From contig JACRDQ010000030.1 of NCBI GenBank assembly GCA_016218545.1, positions 124,001 to 188,000 of the forward strand: a DNA stretch of 64,000 bases, written 5' to 3'. Of the stretch, positions 16,563 through 28,497 are shown one piece after another (the stretch's first letter is position 1; each line of letters starts with the position of its first letter). The position numbers were made by a program, and so were the translations under genes. The notes beneath the pieces are model-generated. The model had not been told where the DNA came from, made no database searches, and saw only the letters and a list, made by a program, of their open reading frames with translations. Origin of the DNA: Elusimicrobiota bacterium (GTDB lineage Bacteria > Elusimicrobiota > Elusimicrobia > UBA1565 > UBA9628).

Positions 16563-17932
16563 GGACCTCGAGGTTGGCGGCTCTTTGCGCGGCGGCCCTT
16601 TGGTGGGCGGGGCCGGCCTCTGCCGGCAGCATGTCCTCGGGCGGGGGGGAGGTCCTCGAGTTCCTGTCGCTCGACGCGGGCGGCCGGTCCGTGGCCATGG
16701 GCGGGGCCTACACGGCCCTGGCTTCGGACGCCAACTCCCTCCTCTACAACCCCGCCGGGCTCGGCAGGATCGACGGCTACCAGTCGACCTTCATGCACAA
16801 CCAGTTCGTGCAGGGGATCACGCACGACTACTTCGGGCTCGCGGCCAAGCAGGGCTTCGGGGCGCAGGTCGACTACCTGCACTTCGGCGACATCCCGCGC
16901 ACCACGCTCTCCTCACCGGACGGGGCCGGCAGCCGCATCGAGGTCTCGGACCTCGCCCTGGGAGTCGGCTACGGGAGGAAGGTCTACGAGGGCCTGAGTC
17001 TGGGCGTGGGTCTCAAGTACCTGCGCGAGAGCGTGGAGTCCGTGGCAGGCCACGGCCTGGCCGGCGACATCGGAGCCCTGTACGTCCCCAAGGCCGTGCC
17101 CGGCCTGGCCGTGGGAGCCTCGCTCCTCAACATCGGGCCTCCGATCCATTACCAGGGGCTCGACCAGAAGCTCCCCCTCAGCCTGCGGCTGGGCGCCGCC
17201 TACGCCTTCCCGCTCCTGGGCAATCAGAACACGGTGGCCTTCGACCTGGTGAAGCCCCGCACGGACCGGGTGCGCTACGCGGTGGGCGTGGAGACGGTCT
17301 TCGCCAGGATGGTCGCCTTCCGCATGGGCTTCAACACCAGCAACGGCACGGACCTGGGCATCAGCGGAGGCGTGGGCAAGATCGGCCGCAACCTTTCGGT
17401 CGATTACGCGATCACCCCTTACGGGGACCTGGGCATCAGCCACAGCGCGACCTTCTCCTTCCGCTGGGGCGGCAGCGAGGGGGAGTCCGATCCCGCGGCC
17501 CCCGGAGCGCCGCGGCCCGCGAGCCTCGCGCCGGGCACCGCGGACGAGCACTTCGCCAGGGCCGAGGCGCACTTCGACAGGGGCGCCTACCATCGGGCTC
17601 AGGAGGAGCTGGGAGCCGCCTTCGCGCTCCTGCCTCCCGAGGACAGCAGGAGGGTCTGGTATCACGAGCGCCTCGGGACCATCGCCGCCAGGAAGGGCGA
17701 CTGCGCGGGGGCCAAAGGTCGGTTCTCCGAGGCGATCCGGATCGCGGGCAACCTGCAGCACAAGGACGCCCACCTCGCGGACGCCTACGCCGGGCTGGGG
17801 GCGTGCCTGGTCCTGGAGAAGAACCAGCAGTTCGGCGTGAGGTTCCTGAAGAAGGCCCTCGAGGTCGGCCCGAGCCCCAAGACCCGCGCCTCGGTGGAGC
17901 GCCAGCTCGAGGAGCTGCAAACAGCGGATTGA
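16559..17932 (+). CDS. PorV/PorQ-family outer-membrane protein with TPR tail
   Basis: A 457-aa protein. A signal peptide (about 1-22) is followed by the PorV/UPF0164 pattern: FLSLDAGGRSVAMGGAY and DANSLLYNPAGLG near the start, then FadL-like barrel strands to about residue 305. A Pro/Ala linker and a TPR-like domain (about 328-457, with LGTIAARKGDCAGAKGRFSEAI) complete it; the TPR tail is not part of usual PorV. PorV-type proteins shuttle type IX cargo to the surface. Coupling by ATGA to the FN3 gene with a sorting-like C-terminus supports a cargo/shuttle pair. No core T9SS genes (PorU, SprA) are in the window, so the export route is inferred. Confidence 0.82.
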   Translation: MRTSRLAALCAAALWWAGPASAGSMSSGGGEVLEFLSLDAGGRSVAMGGAYTALASDANSLLYNPAGLGRIDGYQSTFMHNQFVQGITHDYFGLAAKQGFGAQVDYLHFGDIPRTTLSSPDGAGSRIEVSDLALGVGYGRKVYEGLSLGVGLKYLRESVESVAGHGLAGDIGALYVPKAVPGLAVGASLLNIGPPIHYQGLDQKLPLSLRLGAAYAFPLLGNQNTVAFDLVKPRTDRVRYAVGVETVFARMVAFRMGFNTSNGTDLGISGGVGKIGRNLSVDYAITPYGDLGISHSATFSFRWGGSEGESDPAAPGAPRPASLAPGTADEHFARAEAHFDRGAYHRAQEELGAAFALLPPEDSRRVWYHERLGTIAARKGDCAGAKGRFSEAIRIAGNLQHKDAHLADAYAGLGACLVLEKNQQFGVRFLKKALEVGPSPKTRASVERQLEELQTAD

Positions 17933-17957
17933 CGGGCCGGTGACTCCGGTCCGCCGA

Positions 17958-17986
17958 GGAGCCCCGCCCTCCCAGGGCGGGGCTCC
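17958..17986 (+). terminator. strong hairpin after the PorV-like gene
   Basis: A perfect 13-bp GC-rich stem (17958-17970 with 17974-17986) and a 3-nt CCC loop, 25 nt after the stop. It is not followed by a T tract, so it may be a non-canonical terminator or an RNA 3'-end stabiliser. Confidence 0.6.
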
Positions 17987-18069
17987 ATTCGACCGAACCC
18001 TCGGCCGGGGACGGCGCGTCTAAATGATGACGGTCGTCGCCTGGCTGCTGACGGCCGGGGAGGATGATC

Positions 18070-18381
18070 ATGGGCAGGAAGAGGCATCAGAAGCCGGACC
18101 TCATCAAGGAAGTCGGCGAGTTGAGCAGGGTCGTGAACAGGACCCTGCGCAGCGCGAGCAGGAGCACGGAACTCAAGGAGCTCAAAGCCGAGGTCTCCGA
18201 GAGCTTCAAGCGCGTGGGCGGCAAGATCCTGGCGGCGGTCGCGGCTGCCAAGGAGAGCCCCAAGACGCGCAGTCTGGGCGCGCACTTCCTGAAGAGCGTG
18301 GATGCGGGCAAGGAGCTGGGCCGCGAGAGAGCCGAGGAGATCGTGAGGAGGGTCTCGGAGAGCTTCCGGAAAGGGGGCTAG
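18070..18381 (+). CDS. small basic helical protein
   Basis: A 103-aa, Lys/Arg/Glu-rich protein (GRKRHQKPDLIKEV...). It is predicted helical throughout, with heptad-like patterns and no transmembrane segment or signal peptide. The composition recalls phasin-like or nucleoid-associated small proteins, but no family is recognised. ATG 18070 was preferred to ATG 18064 because GGGGAGG (18057-18063) is then spaced 6 nt. It is flanked by the hairpin at 17958 and the convergent lipase gene, so it is a single-gene unit. Function unknown. Confidence 0.65.
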   Translation: MGRKRHQKPDLIKEVGELSRVVNRTLRSASRSTELKELKAEVSESFKRVGGKILAAVAAAKESPKTRSLGAHFLKSVDAGKELGRERAEEIVRRVSESFRKGG

Positions 18382-18430
18382 CCTGCCCTGCGCGGCCGTG
18401 CCGGGGAAAGACGTCGGCGGCCGCGGGAGC

Positions 18431-19201
18431 TCAGGTCCCGAACTTGCCGGTCTCAAGGAAGCGGACGGTGAGCTCAGCGGTCCGGCGGCGCAGCAGGATC
18501 AAGGTGTGCTGGTACGGCAGGATGCGGAAGTCCGACGCGCCCTCCAATCTCGTCTCCTCCACGCTCAGGGTCCCGTCGTCGTCCCCGGGCAGGAGGGGGT
18601 TGAAGCCCTTGCCGTTGCCCAGTCCTCCGGCGATGATGCCGAATTCGACCGGAGGAGGGGGAAGGCCCTCCCAGAAGTCCTTTCTGCTCGAGCGCAGCTC
18701 CTGGGCCGCCTTCCCCCCGAAGATGAGGCGGTAGAGGCCGGTCTTGCTCAGGGTGTCCGCCATGGCGCTGCCGCGGTTGGGCGGGGCGATCATCACCAGC
18801 CTCCTGGCGGCCGCAGGACGCGCCTTGCCCAGGTACCTGCGCATCACGATGGCGCCCAGGCTGTGCCCCACGAAGTAGAGCTCCCCCCTGCCCCGCTCGC
18901 GGACCTGGCCGGCGAGCCAGTCCGCGTGCTCCTCGACCGTGCGGGAGCGGCTCGGGTAGCCGAGGTTGACGACCGAGAATCCCCGGGCGCGCAGGGCCGT
19001 TTCGATGCGCTTCATGGCGCGGCTCGAACGGAGGATGCCGTGCATGAGGAAGACCGTGCGGAGGGTCGTGGTCGCCTGGCGGACTTCGGCGCGCTCCGCG
19101 GCCGGAGCGCCGGCGTGGGCCGGGACAGCCGGCGCTCCTAAGGCGGCGGCCAAGAAGAGGGCCGGCAAGAACAGCGGGAGTTCCCTCGGTTTCCTCGCCA
19201 T
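18431..19201 (-). CDS. exported alpha/beta-hydrolase (lipase/esterase-like)
   Basis: A 256-aa protein with an N-terminal signal sequence (LFLPALFLAAALGAPAVPAHA). The core is an alpha/beta-hydrolase: oxyanion region FLMHGILRSS, nucleophile elbow GHSLG, and downstream PYQHTL as the likely catalytic His. The order and short size match extracytoplasmic EstA/LipA-type or PGAP1-like lipases. ATG 19201 gives the signal peptide; the longer upstream frame adds non-coding-like residues. It is transcribed away from the pilin pair. Substrate unknown; a lipid or ester in the periplasm is inferred. Confidence 0.8.
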   Translation of the reverse strand: MARKPRELPLFLPALFLAAALGAPAVPAHAGAPAAERAEVRQATTTLRTVFLMHGILRSSRAMKRIETALRARGFSVVNLGYPSRSRTVEEHADWLAGQVRERGRGELYFVGHSLGAIVMRRYLGKARPAAARRLVMIAPPNRGSAMADTLSKTGLYRLIFGGKAAQELRSSRKDFWEGLPPPPVEFGIIAGGLGNGKGFNPLLPGDDDGTLSVEETRLEGASDFRILPYQHTLILLRRRTAELTVRFLETGKFGT

Positions 19202-19330
19202 GGAGGTGTGGACATCATGCCACCCGGCCGGGTCCGGTGTCAAGGCGGGACCGGCGGGCTTGGCCGCCGGGGGCGGCGTCCACCAGCGGGGTGTGACGAG
19301 AATGTGGTGGCGCCGCGCGTGAAGGGGGGC

Positions 19331-19336
19331 TATAAT
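19331..19336 (+). promoter_or_regulatory. -10 element (TATAAT) of the pilin operon
   Basis: TATAAT lies 28 nt upstream of the presumed start at 19364. An AAGGAGG ribosome site at 19353-19359 lies between them, so this transcript has a leader. Confidence 0.55.
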
Positions 19337-19363
19337 ATCTTCGCCGTCCGCCAAGGAGGGGTC

Positions 19364-19852
19364 ATCCGCACGAAGATCATCGTCGTCCTGGCCGCGATCG
19401 CGGCAGGGGCCGCGGGTTGGGTCGTGACCCACCGCGAGCTCCCGGACATCACCGAGGAGGCCGCCAAGGCCATCGCGGAGGCGGAGTTGCTCGCCTTCTG
19501 CAGGAACGACGAGGCGGCCACGGCCATCCGCCCCTACTTCTCCCTGGACGGGACCAGCCCGTCCTCGGACCCCAGGTTCCGGTGGTCCTTCACTTTCCTC
19601 GACAAGCACGCCGACCCTTGGCAGAAGATCACGGTTTCCGTCGGCGGCAAGGGGGACCGCAACGTGGAATACGCCTCCTTCCCCGCTCCGCCCGGCGCGG
19701 AGCTGGCGCCGGGCGAGGCCCTGGCCGGAGCTCCTGCGCCCGCTCCGGTCGAGGCCTCCGTCGCCGTCCAGGAGGGCCAGCCGGGCGAGGCTCCGGCCAG
19801 CGAGGGGGAGACCGCCGCAGCTCCCGTAGGGGAGCCCGCGGCCGCGCCATGA
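19364..19852 (+). CDS. membrane-anchored protein of the pilin operon, possible ATC start
   Basis: A 162-aa protein with one N-terminal membrane segment (KIIVVLAAIAAGAAGWVV), a globular part (about 25-100) and a Pro/Ala/Glu-rich tail. No family recognised. There is no ATG, GTG or TTG near the start of the hydrophobic segment. A strong AAGGAGG at 19353-19359 is followed 4 nt later by ATC at 19364, giving the natural N-terminus (I/M)RTKIIVV. Either ATC is used, or a sequence change hides an ATG; a downstream GTG would cut into the membrane helix. Its stop overlaps the pilin ATG (ATGA). It probably works with the pilin. Confidence 0.6.
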   Translation: MRTKIIVVLAAIAAGAAGWVVTHRELPDITEEAAKAIAEAELLAFCRNDEAATAIRPYFSLDGTSPSSDPRFRWSFTFLDKHADPWQKITVSVGGKGDRNVEYASFPAPPGAELAPGEALAGAPAPAPVEASVAVQEGQPGEAPASEGETAAAPVGEPAAAP

Positions 19853-20316
19853 CCACCGGACGCCGAGGGTTCACGCTCATCGAGCTCATGATCGTGGTCT
19901 CGATCATCGCCATCCTCGCCGCCGTGGCCACTCCGAAGTTCGCCAGTCTCCTGCGCAAGTCCCAGGAAGGCCAGACCAAGGGGAACCTCGGCGCCCTGCG
20001 CTCCATCCTGAGCATCTACTACGCGGACAACGAAGGGCTGTTCCCGTCCTGCACCTCGGCGAGCAACTCAACGGTCCTGACCGACAGCTTCGTGCCCAAG
20101 TACACGGGGAGCATCCCGAAGTCCAACCCGTCCAAGTACCACGCGGAGAGCAACGGGGCCTACTGCCACACGAGCATCACCCAGACGGGCTGCACGCACG
20201 AGGGCTACGGCTGGATCTACGTAGGCGCCTCTCCCACGACGCAGAGCACCCACGGCAACCTCTTCGTGTCCTGCTTCCACACCGACACGAAGGGGAGCCA
20301 GTGGCGGGCCTACTGA
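19849..20316 (+). CDS. type IV pilin/pseudopilin
   Basis: A 155-aa prepilin. The leader MTTGRRG ends at Gly7, with cleavage before Phe8 in GFTLIELMIVV; Glu12 is the conserved mature Glu5. The hydrophobic helix continues to about residue 30, then PKFASLLRKSQEGQTKGNLG, a region shared with the RDD hybrid at 50396. The ectodomain has four cysteines besides the last strand and ends FVSCFHTDTKGSQWRAY. That C-terminal pattern (V.C.HTD..G..W..Y) recurs in two other proteins of this window. It needs a PilD peptidase and assembly machinery not encoded here. It may be a major or minor pilin or a T2SS pseudopilin. Confidence 0.92.
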   Translation: MTTGRRGFTLIELMIVVSIIAILAAVATPKFASLLRKSQEGQTKGNLGALRSILSIYYADNEGLFPSCTSASNSTVLTDSFVPKYTGSIPKSNPSKYHAESNGAYCHTSITQTGCTHEGYGWIYVGASPTTQSTHGNLFVSCFHTDTKGSQWRAY

Positions 20317-20322
20317 AGGAGA

Positions 20323-22560
20323 CTAGCTCTTCGCCGGGACGGGATCCGGGCGCCACCGGAGGATATCGGGGTGCTTGCGGTAGGCGGACCGCCGCGACCG
20401 GAAATACGGGTACTCGATCCTCGGAAAATCGTCCGTGACCTCCGGGGCGTCCGACACGTAGCCGGCGTAGCGGCCGCCCGCGCCCATGAAGAGCCGCCAG
20501 AAGGCCTCCTCCGAGGCGAATTCCCCGTCGATCTCCAGGAGGTCCTCGCGGACGGCGGGCTTGCGCAGGCGCGCGCGCACGAGCCGGCGGTCGACGATGA
20601 TGGGCTCGTTGCTGCCGAGCAGGACGACTCCCCCCTCCTCCTTGTCGGTGACGCGCCAGACCTGGGCGTGGGGCATGGAGGCCAGGAAGCTGCGCAGGAC
20701 CATCTTGAACTCCGTCTCCGGCCATTCGAGGAGCCAGACGGCGAGCAGGCCGTCCGGCCTCAGCCGCCGGCGGGCGAGGGTGAAGAAATCCTTGCTGTAG
20801 AGGTTCACCGTCCCAGCCGCGTAGAGGGGAGGGGAGGGGTCGACGATGATCACGTCGTAGCCCGTCCGTTCCCGCAGGAGGTGATTGCGTCCGTCGTTGA
20901 CCAGGAGCCGCGCGCCCGGGCCCGCGAGGCTCCGCCGGGCGTCGGAAAAGAAGAGCGGGAATGCCGCGAAGACCGAGGGGACCAGGTCCACGGCGTCTAC
21001 CCGGACGCCGTGGCTCTGGGCGGAGCGGAACGTGGTCCCCATGCCGAAACAGATGACGAGCGTCCGCTGCGGGTCGCGGTGGAGGGACAGGGGGATGTGG
21101 GCCATCATCTTGGTGGCGTTCGAGAATCCGGTCACGCCGACTCCGTTGATGATGAGGCGGCGGTCCGCGCCGCCGCGGTCTGCGACCGCGACGGAGGCCT
21201 CGATGTCGTCGGAGTAGAAGGGCAGCGTCGTTTCGGCGTCGCCTCGGTTGAGCCAGTCCAAGAGCACGTTCCTCGGGATGGAGCTCCCCTGGAGCGACGA
21301 CGTCATCCAGGCCAGGATCGCCGCGCAGGCCAGGGGATAGGCGGCGCGTCGGGGCCAGCGGGGACAGCACCAGGAGGCGAGCGCGGCCCCGGAGGCCGCG
21401 CCGAGGCCGATCGAGGCCAGGAGGGCGTTCTGCACCCCGAACCGCGGGATCCACCAGAAGCCCGCGGCCACGGCGCCGGCGATGCCGCCGAGAGTGTTCC
21501 ACAAAGCGAGGGTCCCCGCCGCGGCCCCGGGGCCGGCCTCCCGCGCGCAGGGGCGCAGGGCGGCGGGACGGACCATCCCCTGCAGGAAGGCCATCGGGCC
21601 CACCACGGCCAGGGCCTCGAGGAGCGGCGCACCGATGACCGGGCTGATGGTCGAGGCGGCCATCAGGTCGAAGCGGATCTGCGCCAGCTGGGTCAGCTCG
21701 AAGAAGCGGTACCCGACGTAGGCGAGGAGCCCGGCCAGGATCTGGAGGAAGGCCACGGTCTCCCATTCCATCGCCTTCATGCGGGAGACCGCCAGGCTGC
21801 CCAGGCCCAGCATGAGGAGGAAGACGAAGAGGATGGATGCGAACCCATAGGCCGAGTTGTTGAAGGACGGGGTCAGCAGGCGCGTCCAGATCACCTCGAA
21901 GGCCATGGCGCAAAGGCCGGAGGAGAAGACCGCCGCCCGGGCCTTCCACGGCGGCTGAGCGCCCGCGTCGCCGATGGGAGCGCCGCACTCCGGGGCGGGC
22001 CAGGCCAGGGCCGCGAGCCCAGCGGTCATGTTGAGCGCGATCCCCAGCCGATGGGCCCAGGAGAGGCCGATGAACGCCAGCAGGACGAACGCGGTCGCCA
22101 GCACGCCCAGGCACGCTCCCATGAGGTTGGCCGCGTAAAGCCGGGCGAGACGATTGCCCGCGTCCGGACCAGCGCAGGTCTGCCCTAGGACCGGGAACGT
22201 GGCGCCCATGAGAGTCGTGGCCGGCAGAAGAGCCGCGAAGGTCAGGATCAGTCGGGTGGACTCCGGCGGGAGGGACGTGGTCTCGTAGAAGGCCGTGATG
22301 GCGCGCAGGGCCCAGGGGAGGGCCAGGGCCCAGGCCGCGATCCCCAGCTCCAGCCAGCCGTAGAGGGCCAGGGGCCGGCGGCAGCGGCGTGCGAGCCTGC
22401 CTCCTGCCCAGGAACCCAGGGCCATGCCGGCCATGAAGCCCGCCAGGATGACGCTCGTGGAGGGGACGGTGGCGCCGAAGACGAGGATGAGTTGGCGCGT
22501 CCAGACGATCTCGTAGAGGAGGGCCGTGAAGCCGGACACGAAGAACAGGATGATGGGCAT
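20323..22560 (-). CDS. MFS-like/spermidine-synthase-like fusion membrane protein
   Basis: A 745-aa protein. The N-terminal 480 or so residues have about 12-14 hydrophobic helices, starting FFVSGFTALLYEIVWTRQL, the hallmark of the fused MFS/spermidine synthase group. The C-terminal part is a Rossmann-type methyltransferase-like fold of the spermidine synthase family: FGMGTT (nucleotide loop), DAVDLVP, NDGRNHLL and VIIVDPSPP. It could be an aminopropyltransferase or an unrelated membrane enzyme; in this group the substrate is generally unproven. ATG 22560 places the first helix at the N-terminus. A palindrome and TATACT lie upstream. Confidence 0.85.
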   Translation of the reverse strand: MPIILFFVSGFTALLYEIVWTRQLILVFGATVPSTSVILAGFMAGMALGSWAGGRLARRCRRPLALYGWLELGIAAWALALPWALRAITAFYETTSLPPESTRLILTFAALLPATTLMGATFPVLGQTCAGPDAGNRLARLYAANLMGACLGVLATAFVLLAFIGLSWAHRLGIALNMTAGLAALAWPAPECGAPIGDAGAQPPWKARAAVFSSGLCAMAFEVIWTRLLTPSFNNSAYGFASILFVFLLMLGLGSLAVSRMKAMEWETVAFLQILAGLLAYVGYRFFELTQLAQIRFDLMAASTISPVIGAPLLEALAVVGPMAFLQGMVRPAALRPCAREAGPGAAAGTLALWNTLGGIAGAVAAGFWWIPRFGVQNALLASIGLGAASGAALASWCCPRWPRRAAYPLACAAILAWMTSSLQGSSIPRNVLLDWLNRGDAETTLPFYSDDIEASVAVADRGGADRRLIINGVGVTGFSNATKMMAHIPLSLHRDPQRTLVICFGMGTTFRSAQSHGVRVDAVDLVPSVFAAFPLFFSDARRSLAGPGARLLVNDGRNHLLRERTGYDVIIVDPSPPLYAAGTVNLYSKDFFTLARRRLRPDGLLAVWLLEWPETEFKMVLRSFLASMPHAQVWRVTDKEEGGVVLLGSNEPIIVDRRLVRARLRKPAVREDLLEIDGEFASEEAFWRLFMGAGGRYAGYVSDAPEVTDDFPRIEYPYFRSRRSAYRKHPDILRWRPDPVPAKS

Positions 22561-22568
22561 CGGGGGCC

Positions 22569-22586
22569 GCGCCGGAGCTCCGGCGC
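22569..22586. promoter_or_regulatory. 18-bp perfect palindrome, candidate operator
   Basis: GCGCCGGAGCTCCGGCGC reads the same on both strands. It lies between the TATACT (22593-22598, minus) and the ATG at 22560, overlapping the predicted transcript start. It could be an operator or a 5'-end hairpin. Confidence 0.4.
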
Positions 22587-22592
22587 GCAAGG

Positions 22593-22598
22593 AGTATA
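22593..22598 (-). promoter_or_regulatory. -10 element (TATACT)
   Basis: Minus-strand TATACT lies 32 nt upstream of ATG 22560 with the palindrome between them. This gene appears to have a short leader. Confidence 0.4.
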
Positions 22599-22684
22599 CA
22601 ACTTTACGCCGCGGGGCGAGGGCAGGCCCGCCTCTCCGGCCGGGACATGATGGAGGTCATGGCGGGACGGGTGCGTCGAACCGC

Positions 22685-22690
22685 TAAGAT
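22685..22690 (+). promoter_or_regulatory. -10-like element (TAAGAT), leaderless
   Basis: TAAGAT ends 6 nt before ATG 22697. No ribosome site is present. Confidence 0.4.
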
Positions 22691-22696
22691 GTCCCC

Positions 22697-24364
22697 ATGA
22701 GCGGGGTCGGGCGCATCGGCGAGGAGTACTGGGAATGGGTCCTGCGGAACCAGCCGCAATACGCGACGTTCCTCGGCGATCACCGCTACAACGCTCAGCT
22801 TCCCAGGATCGGCGCGGAGGATATCGAGCTTCAGCGTTCCGAGCTTGCCGCGTTCCTCAAGAGGCTCAAGGGTATCGATCCGAGGACGCTTTCCGGGTCC
22901 GACGGCGTCTCGCGCGACATCCTGATCTTCACGATCGGCGCCGCGATCCGGGAGATCGACTTCGGATTCCATCTCTGGAGCGTCGATCAGATGGCGGGTC
23001 CGCAGGTGTGGCTGGCGGAACTGATGAACTATCACCCGCTGCGTGACGAGAAGGACGTCCGCGACCTGCTCGCGCGGTTTCGCGCCTTCCCCGAGTACAT
23101 CGACCGCTACATCGCGAACCTCAAAGAAGGGATCTCCGTCGGGCGCGTCGCGCCGAAGGTCGCGGTCGCGCGCGTCGTCGGTCAGCTCAAGGGCCTCCTC
23201 AGCGTCGCTCCGGAGAGATCGCCGTTCGCTCTGCCCGTCGGGGGTCTTCCCGCGGACGCGAAGCCGCTGGGCGGCGCGGTGCTCGCGGCGATCCGCGACG
23301 ACCTGTACCGGGCCTACGTGAAGCTGCTGGCGTACCTGGAAGGCGACTACCTTGCGGCAGCTCGCGACCAGGACGGCGTGTGGGCGACGAGGGGCGGTTC
23401 GGAGGCCTACGCGTTCCGGGCGCGTTATCACACGACGACCGGACTAGCGCCGGACCGGATACATGAGATCGGGCTCGAGGAGATGAGGTCGATCTCAGCG
23501 GAGATGCGGCGGACGGCGGCCAAGCTCGGAAAAGGGGGCGACCTCCCGTCGTTCCTCGCGAAGGTCAAGGCCGATCGATCTAATCGGTGGCCGACGGGGA
23601 GGGAGATCGTCGCCCATTTTGAAAGGATACTGGCGAAGGCGACGGCTGCGCTGCCGGAGTGGTTCGGGACCGTTCCGAAGACTCCGTGCATCGTCAAGCG
23701 GATCGAGGCCTACCGCGAGAGAGATTGTCCGGCTGCTTATTACTGCCAGCCGCCCGAGGACCTGTCGCGGCCGGGGATATTCTACGTCAACACGCACGAG
23801 CCGGCGAAGCGGCTCAAGATGAACAATGCGGCGCTGGCGATCCACGAAGCGGTGCCGGGGCATCACCTTCAGATGGCCATCTCGTGCGAGCGCAGGAGCC
23901 TGCCGGCATGGCGCCGTAATGTGAGCTTCACGGCGTTCGTCGAGGGCTGGGCGCTCTACTCGGAGCGGTTGGGCGACGAGATGGGGCTCTACGAGGACGA
24001 CCTGGAGCGCTTCGGGATGCTGACGTACCAGGCGTGGCGGGCATGCCGGTTGGTCGTCGACACGGGGCTCCACGCCAAGCGTTGGACGCGCAAGATGGCG
24101 ATCGAGTTCTTCCGCTCCCACGTCGCGCTCAGCGAGATGGAGATCGTCAACGAGGTGGACCGTTACATCGTCTGGCCCGGCCAAGCGTTGTCGTACATGA
24201 TCGGGCAGAGGGAAATCTCCAGGTTGCGCGCCCAGGCGCAAAGGAAGATGGGCGCGCGCTTCGACATCCGCCGGTTCCATGACGTGGTGCTTCGCGACGG
24301 CGCCCTGCCGCTGTCCATCTTGGGGCGCAACGTTCGAAGGTGGGCGGAAAAGGAAAAGCCCTGA
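22697..24364 (+). CDS. DUF885-family zinc-dependent carboxypeptidase-like protein
   Basis: A 555-aa cytoplasmic protein without a signal peptide. It matches the DUF885 (PF05960) peptidase-like family: metal motif HEAVPGHH at residues 383-390, the downstream EGWALYSE segment carrying the third ligand Glu, and a C-terminal GQALSYMIGQREI stretch. Members are thought to be metallo-carboxypeptidases, though most lack biochemical proof. Codon choice appears less uniform than in neighbours (more GAT, TCT and AAT), which might indicate later acquisition. It is a single-gene unit with a leaderless-type start. Confidence 0.86.
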   Translation: MSGVGRIGEEYWEWVLRNQPQYATFLGDHRYNAQLPRIGAEDIELQRSELAAFLKRLKGIDPRTLSGSDGVSRDILIFTIGAAIREIDFGFHLWSVDQMAGPQVWLAELMNYHPLRDEKDVRDLLARFRAFPEYIDRYIANLKEGISVGRVAPKVAVARVVGQLKGLLSVAPERSPFALPVGGLPADAKPLGGAVLAAIRDDLYRAYVKLLAYLEGDYLAAARDQDGVWATRGGSEAYAFRARYHTTTGLAPDRIHEIGLEEMRSISAEMRRTAAKLGKGGDLPSFLAKVKADRSNRWPTGREIVAHFERILAKATAALPEWFGTVPKTPCIVKRIEAYRERDCPAAYYCQPPEDLSRPGIFYVNTHEPAKRLKMNNAALAIHEAVPGHHLQMAISCERRSLPAWRRNVSFTAFVEGWALYSERLGDEMGLYEDDLERFGMLTYQAWRACRLVVDTGLHAKRWTRKMAIEFFRSHVALSEMEIVNEVDRYIVWPGQALSYMIGQREISRLRAQAQRKMGARFDIRRFHDVVLRDGALPLSILGRNVRRWAEKEKP

Positions 24365-24415
24365 TCCGCTCGGGTAGAGAGCGGCGGGACGTCCGTTGTG
24401 CGAGCGCAAAATAGG

Positions 24416-24421
24416 TAGAAT
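24416..24421 (+). promoter_or_regulatory. -10-like element (TAGAAT) of the methylmalonyl-CoA operon
   Basis: TAGAAT lies 21 nt upstream of ATG 24443, with AAGGGG as ribosome site between them. This operon has a leader, unlike many genes here. Confidence 0.4.
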
Positions 24422-24442
24422 AAGGCGCCGAAGGGGACCCTG

Positions 24443-27657
<3,215 letters not shown>

Positions 27658-27659
27658 CG

Positions 27660-28082
27660 ATGAAGAAGACGAGGCGGGTGATCCGCGTGCTCATCGCCAA
27701 GCCGGGCTTGGACGGCCACGACCGGGGCGCCAAGGTGGTGGCCCGCGCCCTGCGCGACGCCGGCATGGAGGTCGTCTACACCGGCATCCGGCAGACCCCG
27801 GACGCGGTCGCGAGCGCCGCGGTGCAGGAGGGGGTGGACTTCGTCGGGCTCTCCTGCCTCTCCGGCGCGCACGGCCATCTTTTCCCCGAGGTCGTGCGCC
27901 TGCTCAGGTCCCGCGGGGCCAGGGAGGTCATCGTGTTCGGCGGGGGCATCATCCCCGAGTCCGACATCCCCGCGCTCAAGAAGGCGGGCATCCGCAAGGT
28001 CTTCCCTCCCGGCTCCTCGACCGAGGACATCGTGCTGTGGATCAGGCAGGCCTGGGAAGGCTCCGAGGCGGGCAAGGCATGA
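27660..28082 (+). CDS. methylmalonyl-CoA mutase, B12-binding subunit
   Basis: A 140-aa cobalamin-binding domain. The motif DGHDRG gives His20 as the lower axial cobalt ligand; SCLSGAH and the GGGIIP loop complete the DxHxxG...SxL...GG pattern. ATG 27660 was chosen because GAGG at 27651-27654 is 5 nt upstream; the GTG at 27654, overlapping the previous stop, is an alternative. It pairs with the catalytic subunit and overlaps the epimerase ATG (ATGA). Confidence 0.95.
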   Translation: MKKTRRVIRVLIAKPGLDGHDRGAKVVARALRDAGMEVVYTGIRQTPDAVASAAVQEGVDFVGLSCLSGAHGHLFPEVVRLLRSRGAREVIVFGGGIIPESDIPALKKAGIRKVFPPGSSTEDIVLWIRQAWEGSEAGKA

Positions 28083-28471
28083 AGCGCCTCGACCACGTCG
28101 CGGTGGCGGTCAAGGACCTCGCCGAGGCGAAGGCCTTCTACGAGAAGCTGGGCCTCGAGGCCGCGGGCTGCGAGGAGGTCCCGGAGCAGAAGGTGCGGAC
28201 CGCCTTCTTCAAGGGCGGGGGGACCTCCATCGAGCTCCTTGAGCCCACGTCCCCGGACTCGCCGGTGGCCAGGTTCCTCGACAAGCGCGGGCCGGGGCTG
28301 CACCACATCGCCTTCGCGGTGGAGGACCTGCCAGCCGAGATGGCGCGCTTGAAGGCCGCCGGGCTGCGTTTCACCGAGCCCGAGCCCGGGCAGGGCAGCC
28401 GCGGCGCCAAGGTGGCCTTCCTCCATCCCGCGTGCTCGGGCGGGGTCCTCGTCGAGCTCTGCCAGAAGTAG
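28079..28471 (+). CDS. mce: methylmalonyl-CoA epimerase
   Basis: A 130-aa VOC (glyoxalase-fold) protein that interconverts the 2R and 2S forms of methylmalonyl-CoA, linking the carboxyltransferase to the mutase. Metal ligands are recognisable in LDHVAVAV (His6), HHIAF (mid-protein His) and VLVELCQK (C-terminal Glu). The length and motifs are standard for the epimerase. It is the last gene of the operon 24443-28471 and overlaps the B12 subunit by 4 nt. Confidence 0.93.
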   Translation: MKRLDHVAVAVKDLAEAKAFYEKLGLEAAGCEEVPEQKVRTAFFKGGGTSIELLEPTSPDSPVARFLDKRGPGLHHIAFAVEDLPAEMARLKAAGLRFTEPEPGQGSRGAKVAFLHPACSGGVLVELCQK

Positions 28472-28497
28472 CCTCACACCCCTTTTTGCCGCGTTGG

